From Maylandia zebra (lineage: Eukaryota > Chordata > Actinopteri > Cichliformes > Cichlidae), in the NCBI RefSeq assembly GCF_041146795.1, contig NC_135177.1, forward strand, positions 21,002,560 through 21,066,559: a DNA stretch of 64,000 nucleotides, given 5' to 3'. The notes under the pieces are model-generated. The model did no database searches and was not told the origin of the DNA. It was given only the letters and a program-made list of their open reading frames with translations. This document shows positions 23,845 to 38,800 of the stretch, piece by piece. Position numbers and translations under genes: made by a program. Each line of letters opens with the position of its first letter. Positions within the stretch are counted from its first letter, which is position 1.

Positions 23845-26800
23845 GCAGTCCCTACTGCCAGCTCACATTAGCTCCCTGATTTTGTTATTGGCTGTACGCA
23901 TTTTGCTGTACGATCGACTGCTTGTGGAGCTTCAGGTGTTTATTATCTGCCCGCAAGACGATCCGTGTGTAACATAGTAATGGCCTCCTGAATGGCTCAA
24001 TCACTGTTTGCTTAGTATACAGAAAAACTGTGTCTATATTCTCTGATCTCGAGAAACGCAGTTTTATTTAGAATATATTTATTTGTCACACAATATGATA
24101 TTATACTGAACATGAAGCACTTAATTGTGAGTGTGTCCAGTAATGAGGGTGTGCTTTGAGTCAAGTGAATGCAAAGGAAACTGTCTAGACTCAGTTTAAT
24201 GTCACTTTGTTAAACTGTGTGTGTGTATATGTGTTGCTGCAGCTCCAGTTGTGACCTTCCATCTGTTTGTGTTGCAGGCCTCAGCGACGTCCAGCCCGGG
24301 ACCTGCCTCTCTGGGCTCGCAGGTTCATGCAGCAGCTGTCAACGGAGACAGAAGCGCTCTCCTCAAACTCATCACCGGTAAGCAGCACATCTTAGGTTCA
24401 TGAAGTCACACGAGTCATGGCATGTGGCATAAATTAGAAATGTGCAGTAAAAGAATATAAGAGGGCAAATATGAGGATGCAGGTTATGAGTGCTAAAGTG
24501 CTTCCTTGTGACTCTTAGCAGCTCCAAATAAATAGTTTTTTCTCTTTAAGTACAAGAACTTACAAGAATGAATTCTGTGGATTTTCACCAAAATCGTGGT
24601 CTCTATTGGGGTCTTAACCTCTGACTTAAACCTTCTGTTGTGCTTCATGTGTGTCCACATGTAGCAGAGCCCTTGCTGAAGGACCGTGAGGACCAGTTCG
24701 GCCGGACCCCTTTGATGTACTGCGTGCTGGCTGACCGTCTGGACTGCGCAGAGATTCTGCTGAAAGCCGGAGCATCGGTCAACAAGACCGACCTCAGCCA
24801 GCGAACCGCTTTGCACCTTGCTGCACAGAAGGTACGGGCATTCGCAGATGTGCAGGTGAACACTGGAGCACACACATAAAGCACACTAATGTCATCAGTT
24901 ACGTATGTCGGCCCTTTTTATGTCATTATCCTGACAAAATTCATTCGCAAAGGCCATAATTGGATAGATTTATTAAAGTGAAATGAATATGAACCCAAGG
25001 TGTGATCTCATAGAAGTTAAATAACAGAGAAATTTTGACAGTCTGTCAGCTCCAATGGGAAGCCAGTGCCCCCTAGTGGCTGTAATTATGGCCTTAGGGC
25101 AGGGGTGCCCAATCCCGGTCCTCGAGAGCTACTATCCTGCAGCTTTTAGATGCATCCCTACTCCAACACAGCTGAATCAAATGGTTTGATCTCTTCAGCA
25201 TGCCATCATGTTTGGCAAAGGCCTGATAACAAGCCATTCATTTGATTCAGGTGTGTGGGAACAAGGATGCATCTAAAAGCTGCAGGACGGTAGCTCTCGA
25301 GGACCGGGATTGGGCACCCCTGCCTTAGGGCTTATTGAAGATAATATGACCTGATTTATGGGCCTCAGACACAAGCAGTGTAGCTATGAGCTTCCTATGC
25401 ACATGCTTGTACATGAAGAATTATTCTGCATGGAGTATTTCTGCTGTTTCACAGCATTTTAGACACACAAACGTGTGAAAGAGGAGGGGCTTGATGTTCT
25501 TTTGAGTTCAATCTACACACTTAGGGACAATGAAGACAAAGAGTTAATGACAAAACCTCCAGAGTGATGAGAACAACGGGGATGTGGTGCTAATAATATC
25601 TCTTTACCTCTCTGTTATTTATTGGCAGCTTCTTTTATTAGAGTGTACTGATACAGGATCATCATATCACTGAAGGGAGAGGGAAGGTAATAGGTTACTA
25701 GGATCTGTCTCGTAGATGGGGAGTGTGTGTATGTTGGGGGATGCTAGTGATGGGAAGCCCTGTCTCTTTGACATCTGATCAATAAGTGGCTGAGACAGCG
25801 AGAGAGGCAAGGGATTACTGATCTAATTGGACTGAGAATAGGAGGACAGGAACACACACACACTCTCTTAGAGTCTAGATGCATGCTCACACACGAGATA
25901 GATCTGTCAGTCTGTGGCTTTGTGGTCACAGAACGATACTAAACACCCTCACACATGTTCACCCTCGCACTGCTGCTGTGTGGCCACTGTTGCACCCAGT
26001 GGCCTGCTGGTGAAAGACCAAAAAAGTGAGTATAAAGATGATGACGATGATGAGGAGGGGATGGCAGGCAGAGTGCTGCTGTTTACTGTTTAACAGCTCA
26101 TCACACACACTGAGGAGTGACGCAGGAGGAGGGAACGAAGATGGATGACCTGTGGATTGAACCAGACGCGGCTAAAAGCCCGGGGAGTGTGTGTGTGTGT
26201 GTGTGGGAGTGTGTGTGTCATTGTTGCTGGTTCATGACTAATGTTGAGGAGAATTGGCGATTTCTGAGCTTCTTATCAGCACAGTTTGTCCCTCTTGGTT
26301 GCTGCAGGGGAACGTGCGTTTCCTGAAGCTGCTGCTGTCCAGGCGTGCTAACTGGCTGCAGAAAGATTTAGAGGAAATGACCCCACTCCACCTGGCCACC
26401 AGACACCCCTCACCTAAAGCGCTCGCCCTGCTCCTCAAACATATTGGACCTGGAGAGGTTGACACACAGGACAAGAATAAGGTAGTGGAGTAGAGTGCAT
26501 AAATATCCATCTGTCTTTATAACTGTTCTCAGTCACAAAACAGCCAGCCAGGGCGTCAAGCCATTAACCTTCAAACAGACTCACTCAAAGCCATTTGGTA
26601 GATGCAGCGGCGGTTTTAAGTCATACACACATTAAGTCATACATACATAAACACGTTCAGTGAAAAGCTTAACAAGCTGTAGCTTTGTCCTGTGTTCTTG
26701 CTGATAAAACCACAAACACACAGTGTTCTCTGTCTGCTCAACCTGATGTGTATCTGACATCAGTAGTTAGTTTTGTAATAATCCAATATGCATCATCGTG

Positions 26801-29800
26801 TCAGATGACAGTGGTTTCAGCAAATCTCAGAATAGCTCAGTTGTCGGCATCTAGGTTTAAATCTCAGCTCACTGGTGGATCTTCAATATGAGCTTTGTGT
26901 AGCACGTTCCCTCATATTTCCTGGCTGTATCATAGTGTAGTGATTTTTTTTTTGAAGTGGAAACCTCAAACCCAGTCTTACGACTGCCCATTTTAATTTT
27001 AGCACCATTGACAAATCTTTGTGTCATCTTTTATCGTCATTCTGTCGACAGCAAACTGCTCTTCACTGGTCGGCTTTTTATAACCGACCAGAACACGTTC
27101 GCCTTCTGATCAAGCACGACTCCAACATCGGCATCCCAGACAGTGAAGGCAAGATCCCCCTGCACTGGGCTGCACACAGTCAGGAGCCCAGTGCCACAGA
27201 AACTGTCCGCTGTATACTGGTACACGCCATATCCACACACACGATCACAAATTCATTTGTCTTCATTTCCCATCCTCACACATCAAACCTGCATGTTTGC
27301 ATCTTTTCTTGTTACTGTCTGTGTTTGTGTAAAGGAAGCAGCACCCACTGAGTCCCTGCTGAACTGGCAGGACTATGAGGGTCGGACGCCCCTTCACTTT
27401 GCCGTTGCTGATGGCAACGAGGCAGTAGTGGAGGTGCTGACGTCTTATGAGGGCTGTAATGTAACAGCTTATGATAACCTCTTCAGAACACCGCTGCACT
27501 GGGCTGCTTTGCTGGGTGAGTTGACACACATCTTATATGCAGTTTATTATTACAAGAACCTGCAAGAATTTCAGGCTTTTTAGAAATTATATCCTTAAAA
27601 GCTAAACTACCAGTCGAATTTAGAATCCACATTTTTTCCTTTCTAGCAGCTTAGGTTTCAGTCTCTCAGCCACTTTGGTGATGGGCAGGTTTGCAAATGA
27701 GGTTAGGCAGAAGTGTCCATTTACTCCATTTCAGTGTTTGCAGATGACACTGTAGTGAGAACAGGGAGCAGGTGAAAAATAGGTAAAAGGGTGGAGGTAT
27801 GCTCTGGAGAGAAGAGGAATGAAAGATGCTTGAAGCGAGACAGAATACATGTGTGTGAATGAGAGGGAGACAGGTGGAAAGGTAAAGATACAGGAGTAGA
27901 GGTAGTGGAGATGGATGAGGTGAAATACCTGGGGTCAATCCGAATCCAAAGCAAAAGACAGTGCACAAGAGAGGTAAAGAAGAGTGTAGGGATAGGGTGG
28001 AGTGGGTGTTATGAGTATGAGGGGTGATTTTTGACAGAAGGACAGCAACAAGAGTGCAGATGGTAGTGAGACCTGCAATGATGTATGGTTTGGAGATGGT
28101 GGCACTGACACAAAGCCGAGCTGCAGGTGGCAGAATTTAAGATTTTCATTGGGAGTTGCAAGGATGGACAAGATTAGAAATGAGAACATCAGAGGGACAG
28201 CTGGGGTCACATGTTTAGGAGACAAAGTTAGAGAGGCAAGGCTAAGATGATTTGGACATATGCAGTGGAGGGATAGTCGGTATACTGGACAGAGGTTGTT
28301 GACGCTGGAGCTCACAGACAGGAGGAAGAGGAGGAAGTACTCATAGGAGGTCCATGGATGTAGGAAAGGTAGGACCTGTAGAGGGTTGGTGTGACAGAGA
28401 CATGGTCAGATTTCATGACTACTAGTGAGAGCAGCCAAAAGAAGAAGAATGGATCAGATAAAATGGCATTAAAATGTGTGGTGTGAAGGCAACACCCTGA
28501 CTTTTTCTCTGGTTCCTCCAGCAGTTCTATTTATTTAGTCCTATTGTGTGAACACTTCCAGTTATCTTACACTTTCACTCAAAAGTTTGAAGTGCTTTTT
28601 AGATCAGAAATGTTATAAGTGACCATCAAAAATTAATACTGTCATTAATCATAAGTCATTTTTAACTGAGACTTGAATCGATTAAGTTAACACAGCAGAT
28701 AGCAAATGTGCTGTTTTTAAAAAAAGGAAAAAATGTGCCTATTTGGGCGTGTGGCAAATCATCCTAAATGGGTTTGATCATAGTCACACAGAAAATAAAA
28801 TAAAATTCCTTCAGAAACTTCACAATATACAAGTTCTGAGAAACTGAGTCTTGTACTTAAAAACCAGTTAAAGCAAACAAACAAATGATTTCATAGAAAA
28901 GTGGGAACTACTCAGTAGTCTCAAAAGTGTGCAAAATTGGCTTTAACCAGAACAGAAAGAGAAGTGGGAGGCCGAGGTGCAAAACCACGTCTGTGGTTTA
29001 AAATAAGACATCTCACAGGGGCACAACTGAAAACATCATTAAACAGTCGTCATACAAGCAATTTTTTGCTGGTTTGTGACGTATTTTCATATATTTGTCG
29101 CTCAGAATAGCCTTTATTTACATCAAAAATGACTCCAAACTTCTGAGTGACAGCATGTGTGATAGTGACCTGTTTATTTCTTTAGTGTCACGTTAACTGT
29201 ACAAACAAAAACACACGCTGCATCTGTAAGATGGTGTGGTTGAGCTGTCGTCCTGGCGCTTCACATCCTTGTTTCCCAGCATGTCCCTCTGATGAAAAAC
29301 GTGTCTTTTTCAGGCCATGCGAAAATTGTCCACCTGCTGCTGGAGAGGAACACATCAGGCACTATTCCCTCAGACAGCCAAGGGGCAACACCTCTGCACT
29401 ATGGGGCACAAAGCAACAATGCTGTGAGTCACTGACTCACATATTGTTACCTCCGCCAAGGAGGTTGTGTTTTGGTAGTGTTTTCCTGTCGTGCTGTCTG
29501 TAAACACGATGTCTCAAAAAGTTTTGAAATAATTCCAATAAAACTTTGTAGGGGTGTAGAGTGGGCTTATGTTAACAATCCATTGAAATCTGGCTTATAT
29601 CCACCAAGGTCTTCAAGGTCCCCTTAATGGAAAATTGACAAAAAGTCTTATAAATGAGAAACTATTTAACTTAGACTCTTACAAGTGTTACTGATATTTG
29701 AAAGTCCTACACCAGACAGTTTAAACGCTTGATTATTCAAACGCCTGTTTTAAATTACAGCAGAATAATAAACCAGATCTTCATCTTGTTAGTTTGTTGT

Positions 29801-32800
29801 AATTATGTTTCAGTATCTTCACCTTGGTCCAAAAAACAACACAAATAACCTGCGTTTTTCTTTCTGTGTGCATGAAGGAGACAGTTGGCGTATTCCTGTC
29901 CCATCCGTCGGTGAAAGACGAGCCCGATCTAGAGGGGAGAACAGCGTTCATGTGGGCTGCTGGGAAGGGCAGTGACGATGTCATTCGCACCATGCTGGCC
30001 CTCACCCCAAACATTGACATCAACATGGCAGACAAGTACGGTGGCACTGGTGAGGACTTGACAAACCAGAGGAGGAACTAAAGCTCCTCCGAACTGCTTT
30101 GGCCCACTTCCCCTGTCCTCTGTGTGCTTCGAGGGAATGATGACATAATTTCCCTGGTCTTAATGCTCTATGTACACATACATACATACCTTTGTCCTTA
30201 CTGGTTGCTTGTTTTAAAGTTGGGATGATGATGTCACAGGGGATTCCCCCAAAAGTGCAAAAGAAGCAGTGAGATCACAGGAGAGAGGGAAGTGATACTG
30301 TGAGCAAAATTAATGTGAGCTCGTCACAGACACGCACTACTGCCAGCACTGTCCTTTGACAAACACACATACATGCAGGCGCACATGACTTCCCGCCACG
30401 CTTTGACCCCCCGGGGCTATTTGAACCTATAATCTCCATGGCGATAGCCCCTCTGCTCGACGGTCATTGTTTATGCATGAATTACATGCAACGGTTGAAT
30501 CATGCTAATTAGACAGTGTGAAGGGCAGTGTAAATGACCGAATCACTTCCATGCACTTGACTCCAGTCTGTACTGTCTGGGGACTGGAGTGAGGGCAAGG
30601 TGGGATTTCCACAAGGAGGATTAAGTGCACCACTCCTCATTAAATGTCTCCCCCTGTTTAACCCTTCACTGACCAGGCTTTAGCCACAGCCCAAACAGGA
30701 GCATCAGTCAAAGGAGTGATGTGGAGAAAAAGAAGGGACAGACCTGAGGAGTGATTCAGGACATCATGTTTTATCATGTGCATGTGTGTGTGTTTAAACA
30801 GCGCTCCATGCGGCCTCCCTGTCAGGCCATGAGAGCACAGTGAAGCTGCTTTTGGAGAAGGGCGCAATGGTTGACTCTCTGGATGTCATGAAACACACAC
30901 CACTGTTTCGTGCCTGTGAGATGGGACACAGAGATGTCATACTAACACTGATCAAAGGTGAGTGTTCATTAACATATGTTAGTTACACTTTCTCAGTAAT
31001 TTCGGGAAAGTCTTATTTCCTTTTTCAGTTTTCCTGTGGTCTTTGTAGTCATGCGAATGTTTTGAATAAAGGTTCTGCACGTGTTGACCTGGTGGACGTA
31101 GATGGTCACACTGCTCTACACTGGGCAGCTCTAGGAGGGAACGCTGAAGTCTGTCAGATACTGATGGAGAATGGGATAAGTCCCAATGTACAGGTATGCA
31201 TAAACATATTTCACTAAGGGAGTAGTTGTTTTTAATACTTGGATTAAAATCATTTGCAGGCAACGGGCGTCTAAAGTATAGAAGCCTAGCTAAGCTAAGC
31301 TGTCTTAGATTTGAAACAGCAAGTGCTGACTAAAGTGCTTAAGAACAGAATAAATATACAAAACCATTTATACAAAAACAATTAAAACAATGAAAATCAC
31401 CTCTCACACTGTGGAAAGTGAAAAGAGGTAGGTTTTAAGAAGTGACTTAAAATGGGCAGTGCAGAAGCCTGTCTAATATGCAGTGGCAGCGAATTCCACA
31501 ACTTAGGTGCTGCCACAGCAAAAGATCTGTTCCCTCTGAGCTTTTGCTGTGCCCTCGCATTATCTAGGAGCAGCTGATCAGCTGACCTGAGCAACCAGCA
31601 TGGTGAGTGCACATGTAAGAGCTTAGTTAGGGTGGGGTAAGACTATTTAAAGGCTTAAAAACAAACAAAAGAAGCCATAGACATGTTGTGTTTCCTCTCC
31701 TATGATGATCCACCAGATGTGCTGCTTGTTTGTCAGTCTCTCCATTAAATAACTTGGTCATTATCCATTTGCAGTGTGAAGTGTGTCTGATCTGTTGACA
31801 GCATTTGGCTGAATCTAAGCAAAGAGTACACTCTACTGTTCATCCTGCAACTTCTATCAGCAGCCAGATCATCAATGAACACTAGTGACCCAGTTCCTCT
31901 GGATCATACATGCCCATACCATAACATTGCCTCTGCCATGTTTGACAGATGATGTGGTATGCTTTAGATCATGAGTTGTTTCTCTCTTTTTCCAGGCTTT
32001 TCTCTTCACATCATTCTAGTACAAGTTCATCTTGCTTTCATCCATCCTAGAATTCTTCCAGACCTGTTTTGGCTCTTTTAGATAGTTTTCTTGCAAAGTG
32101 TAATCGGACCTTCTTGTTCGTGAGTGTAACCAATGGTTTGCACCTTGTTGTACACCCTCTGTCTTCATATTCATAAAGGGTGTCTTTCAATTGTGGACTT
32201 GGAAAGTGATACTCCTACCTCGTCAAGTGTGTTCTTGATTCAGATAGGTGGTGTAAAGTTGTTTTTCTTAATCCTGGAAATAATCCTCATCACACACTCT
32301 AGTTTTAGTTTTTAGTCCTTTTGGTGTTTCACAACATGGCAGCCATGCCAAAATGGGTATCTCTGCAAGTTTGATTTGGTAGAGTGGAACACCAGATGCC
32401 CTTCCTGACACAACCCCAAAAGGGATTTTTGTCTCCGACTGCAATCTAACCAGCGACCCTTCAGGTGTCTAATTTATATGTTAACCACTACACCATTCTT
32501 TTTAAGAATGTACCAGGTTTCTGATTTGGCTTCTACTAAAGTTTTTGCTATCTGTCTGATAGGTTCATTTTGTTTCAGCCTACTGATAGCCTCCTTCACA
32601 CACTAGATAACTATAACTGATAAAGTAACCATTAGGATTAAATCGTCCAAATTCAGTTTAAAATTACAGGTTAATAAAAGGTTACAGTGAACATACTAGA
32701 GCAGGAGAGGGGATGAAAGGATGTTTTTTTCTTTAATATGAAGCGTGACCACTCACCCTCTACCTCAGCCCTGCAGCAAAATGCAATAAAGTTTAACCAA

Positions 32801-35800
32801 AGCCAACGTGCTGCTGCAGTAGTGTGTCATATTAAATTGTCATGGTCAATTGGAAACATTTAGTCATAAATTTTTGTTACAGTTACTTCTATTTCATTTA
32901 AACTGCTTTCATTTGGTAGTGTTTCACCTGTGTGTTCCGTTCTTTAGAGCAACAGAAACTATCTCTGGTTAATAATCATAAAACAACATTGTTATGGATA
33001 ATCTAATACAGCACCGAGTGACTTCCTAGTTACATACTGAACATGAATTTTGGATTTTGTCCTCATTAACGACCAAAAACAGTTTGGATTCTCGTGTCCA
33101 GCGTAAAGCATATGGCTGATCATTGTGAACTTCAAAGCTGTCTATGTCGTAGCTCCAAAACTTCTGATCTGCTGTGTAAACTTTTTGCAGGATCATGCAG
33201 GAAGGACTCCACTGCAGTGCGCAGCTTACGGTGGTTACATCACCTGCATGGCTGTTCTCATGGAGAACCACGCTGATCCTAATATACAGGACAAGGAGGT
33301 AAGAAATTGCCTGTATTTGCTTGAATACACTTTCATGTCTGACTTTTTTTTGTAAGGTTTAAACATACAACGTTAATGCTGTTTTTTTCTTTATGGGGGT
33401 CCAGGGCCGGACCGCTCTCCACTGGTCATGTAACAATGGCTACCTTGACGCTGTGAAACTGCTGCTGGGCTACAATGCCTTTCCCAATCAAATGGAGCAC
33501 AGTGAGGAGAGGTGAGAACTGAGACCACAATGAAAGCAGCCGAGGTGAAGCTTAAAAAGTAGGAAAATAGATGTATGAATCACACTGTTTATGCTGTGCA
33601 GGTACACCCCTCTGGACTATGCTCTGCTGGGGGGGCACAGTGAGGTGACTCAGTTCATGCTGGAGCATGGTGCTCTGTCCATAGCAGCTATCCAGGACAT
33701 CGCTGCCGCCTCAATCCAGGCGGTCTACAAGGGCTACACTGTCCGCAAGGCCTTCAGGGAGAGAAAGCAGCTCCTCATGCGACACGAGCAACTGCGCAAG
33801 GATGCAGCCAAGTGAGAGACACATATAGGGTCATGCCAGAGTTATAGGTATAATGGTAAAGTGAAGGAATTGGCATAACTAGCTTTTATTAACCAGCGTT
33901 AACAGAGCCTAGCAGTGATCTCCTTATGGCATCTGACAGTGGACTCATGTCTGTGCTTGTTCTGCTAGGTTTCAGTGCAGCATTTGACACTGTTGACCAC
34001 AATATTGTATACATGGGTTAGAATACACAGTATTAAAGAAATACACTGCAGGGGTTTCAATCATATCTGTCTGACGGACTCAAATTTGTTCATGTAGATG
34101 GGGAGTCTTCTTCAAACGCAAAGGTTATTGAGGGAGTTCCACAGGGTCCTGTGCTGGGACCAATACTGTTTATATTATTTCCCTTAGAAAGCATTATGAG
34201 AAAACATTACATATATTTTCATTGCTATGCAGATGATACCCAGCTATATTTGTCTATGAAGCCAGGTGACACACAGCAACTAGTTAAACTACAAGCATGT
34301 CTTAAAGACATAAAGATCTGACCTCTTCACTGGATGGTATAATCTTGCCTTGCAATAACACTTTGAGGAATCTTGGAGTTATTTTTGACCAAGATATGTC
34401 CTTCAGTGCGCATATTAAACATACAGGCTTTACTATTGGAATGTATTATTATCGGGCTGTCCTAAAACACCCTGAAAGGATGATCCAGAATGCTGCAGTG
34501 AGTGTACTTACATATTTTTCCCATGTTAGCTTCTTGAATCTTTCTACTCATATAATCAATCTGAAATATCAAGCCCCATAGGTATATGTTAAGGATACAT
34601 GGAGCATGCATCTGCATACCTCTGTTGCATTTCTGTGAAAAGCTGAGGGACACCCAAGTTTATGAATATGATAAATCGAGAATGAGGTGACATAAGATTT
34701 TCAAATTGACATCATAGGTCGATCTCCTAAAACTCTTGGATGAGTTAAAATCCGAGTGAGCTTCACCTCAAACTCAGAGGAAAGGAAGTTTTTCCTCCCC
34801 TCCGTCGCCGAGTCCTTACTCATAGGGGCTCATCAGACTTCTCTCTCTAACATTGTAGGGTCTTTACCCTACAATATAAACAGGTGTCTGACTGAATTGA
34901 ATTGAAAATATTATTATTTAGTGAACATTAACACATTTGGTTTGGTTAACATTTGGTTGCCCAGACAAACCCAGAACCACCACACACTTAAGCTGTAATC
35001 ACTGATTACATGGCTTCATGGTGTTTATATTCATTAGAAGTTACTCACTGACATCCCTCTGTTTGTCTCACACTGTGTCTCGCAAATTACATTTACTTTG
35101 CCTTTGAAGCAGTCACACTCTCTCCATATCTATCTTTCTTTCTGTCAGCCCAGCACACACATACGTCTCCTCTCTGTCTGCCTCTTCCGACTCGTTCTTC
35201 TTCTGCCATTTGCTCACCAGTCTCATCTTTATTCTCTTAAACAACACTTTTGACAAGTAAATTTGTTTTCAGAGGGCACATTGACTTCAGGTTTTTATGG
35301 TAATCCAAGCAGGCAGTTTTATTTAGACATGCCTCTTAAGCAAAGCTTTTTTTCCACATATTACTAATGATAAGCTAATATCCTTATCAGATTATATTCA
35401 AGCTGTATAGAAGACGTCCAGGAATGTTCTTAAAAAAAGGTCCAGAGTTAGAAAATAACCAGAAACCTACAATACTGCCTGTACCAAATGACGAGGTTTC
35501 TTTTGCATTTTTTGCCTGGTTTTCTTTGTGTTTAGAAAGCGAGAAGAGGAACAGCGGAAGAGAGAAGCCGTGCAGCAAGTTTCAGGGGCCACAGCAGAGA
35601 AACGGAGGGTTTCACCCGTGAAAGCAGAGCAAGAAAAGCTGTCCTTAGTGAGCATTATAGAGGACTTATCCTTGAATGATTCGTCTGTGGAAACAAAGAA
35701 ATCATCCAAAGCTGAACGCACTAAGAGCAAAGAGGAGAGACACAGAGGTACAAAAATACAGAAATCCTCAAATTTAGTCTGAAGTGTAAGTGTTAATGCG

Positions 35801-38800
35801 CTTACAAGTGAGGACACGCCTGTGCAATATCGCTTTAATAACTAACCATAATCACATCCCTTGTCTTTATTTTACCCTGTTAAAAAAAACAAACAAGGTG
35901 TGAATGCGGGAGTGAATGTGAGTGCGAATGGTTGTCTCTGTCTATGTGTTAGCCCTGCGACGGACTGGCAACCTGTCCAGGGTGTACTCTGCCTCTCACC
36001 CTAGGACAGCTGGGATAGGCTCCAGCACCCCCCGCGACCCTAAAAAAGGATAAGCGTCAGTGGATGGATGGATGGATAGATAGATAAAAATATAAACCAC
36101 ACTGCAACAGAAGTCAGTAAAAGTGTTTTATCAGTACTTTGTAAGTCTGCCTTTCTTTTTGATGAGACACTGAATCCTCTTCAGAATGATGGATGTCACT
36201 GTTGCATACTTATTTGAGGATATATTCTGCCATTCTCCTGGGACGGTTTTTTCAGCTGGTCTTTGCGGAAAGGATTGTGCTCCTCTGCTTTTCACCTTCA
36301 TACCTCAAATGTGTTCTGTTAGATTCAAGCCATGCAACACATTTGGCCAGTTTTTACTTTACTTTACACCGATTCTGCCAGTGTGCTTTGGATCTTTGTG
36401 ATGCAGGAATATTTGGCTCATTTGTTTTGATAATTTTCTGTAATACTTGTTGCCATCATGGAGTCTGATATCATCAAACCACTGCCTTTGAGTTTCCCGC
36501 TCAGGTTTGCAGTGAACTTGCTGGACTCCATCGTAGACAGTCCTTTACACTGTCCAAGCTGTCAACAAAGCTTTGACTCCCTTGTGTCTGAATTACTTTC
36601 AAAGCTGTGCAGTAGCACGCTGTCTGTGGACAACCACTACACCACACTTCTGATTAGTGATCTTGTGGCTCGTTCTGTTCTTTTCTGCAGCTGCAGCTCA
36701 GTCTTTGCTGATTTTTAGTGGCTCACTTATCTTCCCGTGTCCTTTACCATCTTTTTGATGACAATCAGATTTTTTAATTTCACTAAAAAAATTATTTTGT
36801 ATAATCATGATGCAAATATACAGATATGCACAGCACATCAGATCCAAAATGAGAGAAGTTCCAGTCTTCAAAGCTAATTTCATAAACTCATTCATGCAAT
36901 TAACTAACTAGAAATCAGAGGTGGACTCAATTTAGTTGGTCAGCAGCCTGTATAGTCAGTTTAGTCTGGAGTATTTAACTCTGTGAAATAATGCATTTTG
37001 AATCATTGACTTTAAATTGATATTGCACAGAGGTGTACTTTTAAACACTAATTTTAAACACTTTTTAGGTGTTTAAAATGAACTTTTAATTGAGCAAATG
37101 CATTCATCTTGACTAAACAGTACAGACAGTGGTGTTTTATTCATTTACATGATCTTTATTTTTTCATTTCAACTCCACTCCAACCAGTTCACAAAAGCAG
37201 GTCCTCTAGAAGAGGTAAAGAAGCTGAACCGCATGATTGTCCTGAAGCTTTGGGCTGCAGTCATGTGAGCAGTGATGCTTCCCCCGATGCTCTGCAGACC
37301 ACAAGGCTGACAGAACTTCTCTCCCCTTCCGGCTTCAGACCCACACCTCCCTCCATGCCCAAATTCAGGGAACGACTTTTGTCAAACTCACCCAGTCCTT
37401 CCACAGCGGTTTCCTCTGTGGACCAAACTGAGGCCGGTAGAAGAGACTGCATGCCTCTAAAAAAGAGTAATGCTCACATGAGCGTGCAGACTGCCCGGGC
37501 AATTACCAATGCCCACACCTCTCCACAAAAACACAGACGACATAAGGCGCGTACTTCAGAGAAGGCCACAACCAAAGACCAAACTCGCTCAGCCTCATTA
37601 AGAAGGAGTTCATCTGTAGATCACAAAAGCCCCCCAAGAAAGGCTCAATCTGCCGCACACGCACCAATGTCAACACGTGCACACAGGGAGTACAACAAGG
37701 AGCATCGCAGGAGGAGGAACGAGGCTGCACGCATCATCCAGCGTGCCTGGAGAAGGCGAGTTTACATTTTTCTCCTTGATCGTGTTTGTGTTTGTACCAG
37801 GAGGGTTGGGGGAGATTGGCAGCGCAGTATGATATCATAAGGCACACTTTATTGTCACCTTAGGGAAATTTTTTGTGGACTCAAGTGCCGTCACAGAAGC
37901 TGCCTTCACTAAGAGTCAGTAAACATTAAAAGAAAAGAGAAATTAATAAATAGATTTTAAAAAGGGGCCTATCACAACATTCAATACACACATTGCAGAT
38001 AATCTTAAAAACTGTTATTTAAATGCTTGATTGATGCTGGGACAAATGAATTTTTTTGAAGCGATTCAGACCGCATTTAGCATTCAAAATTTTGGGGCAG
38101 TGCCATGTGGCACCCACATGTGCCCCCTTGTGAATACTTTCCCGCCCCCGTCTTTAGTCTGGATGCCATGAACAGTGGAGCAGTGGGGGGGAGAGCGTGG
38201 GAGAGGGTTGAGACAAGAAGACGTGGGACATAAAGGCTGTAATCTAGAAGTTTCATAGTATTTTAACAAGAGGCTAAAAGTTCAGCCGGGCTGCTCTAAT
38301 AGCTACCAGAAGCCTCTCGTTGCTTTTCTCTCTGTCTTGCACACACTGCGTTTCTCTTAGTGGATGCCAGTCCACTGCAGGAGGCCCTCTGTTTCTCCTC
38401 AGCTTCACAGTTATATTGTGTATATGTTGCCTATTAATTTCCTTGAGTAAACTGTTTACTTTGTTTACGCTTAGTGAGAATTAGTGCGAGGACTTGCCAG
38501 CTTTTAAAGCTTTGAACGCTGTTAGAGATGATTTTTATAGAACTGCGTGCATGTGTTTGTGTGGATGTGTGTTTGCAGGTTTTGTGCACGCAGACGGAGG
38601 GAGGTAAAAGCCCATGAAGAGGTGGAGTCCAGACATTCAAACTACACCCATAACAGGAAGAAGGTGGAAATCCGAGCTCAACCTGCTAAGCCAACACAGA
38701 GTAAGAGCTCTGTGCTCCAAAGCATCTACGGTAAGATCACCAGCATACTGCCCCAAAACTGTTTTTAGTTTCCCGAATCATTCTATTGCTTTATTTACAC

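Noticed and set aside
35467..35817. 116-codon minus-strand frame over an INVS exon
   Set aside because: Shadow of the INVS exon 35536-35747, whose plus-strand phase fits the gene.
37756..37840. Extension of the INVS linker frame to 37840
   Set aside because: Phase and the IQ motif require splicing at 37755; the remaining residues read into the intron.
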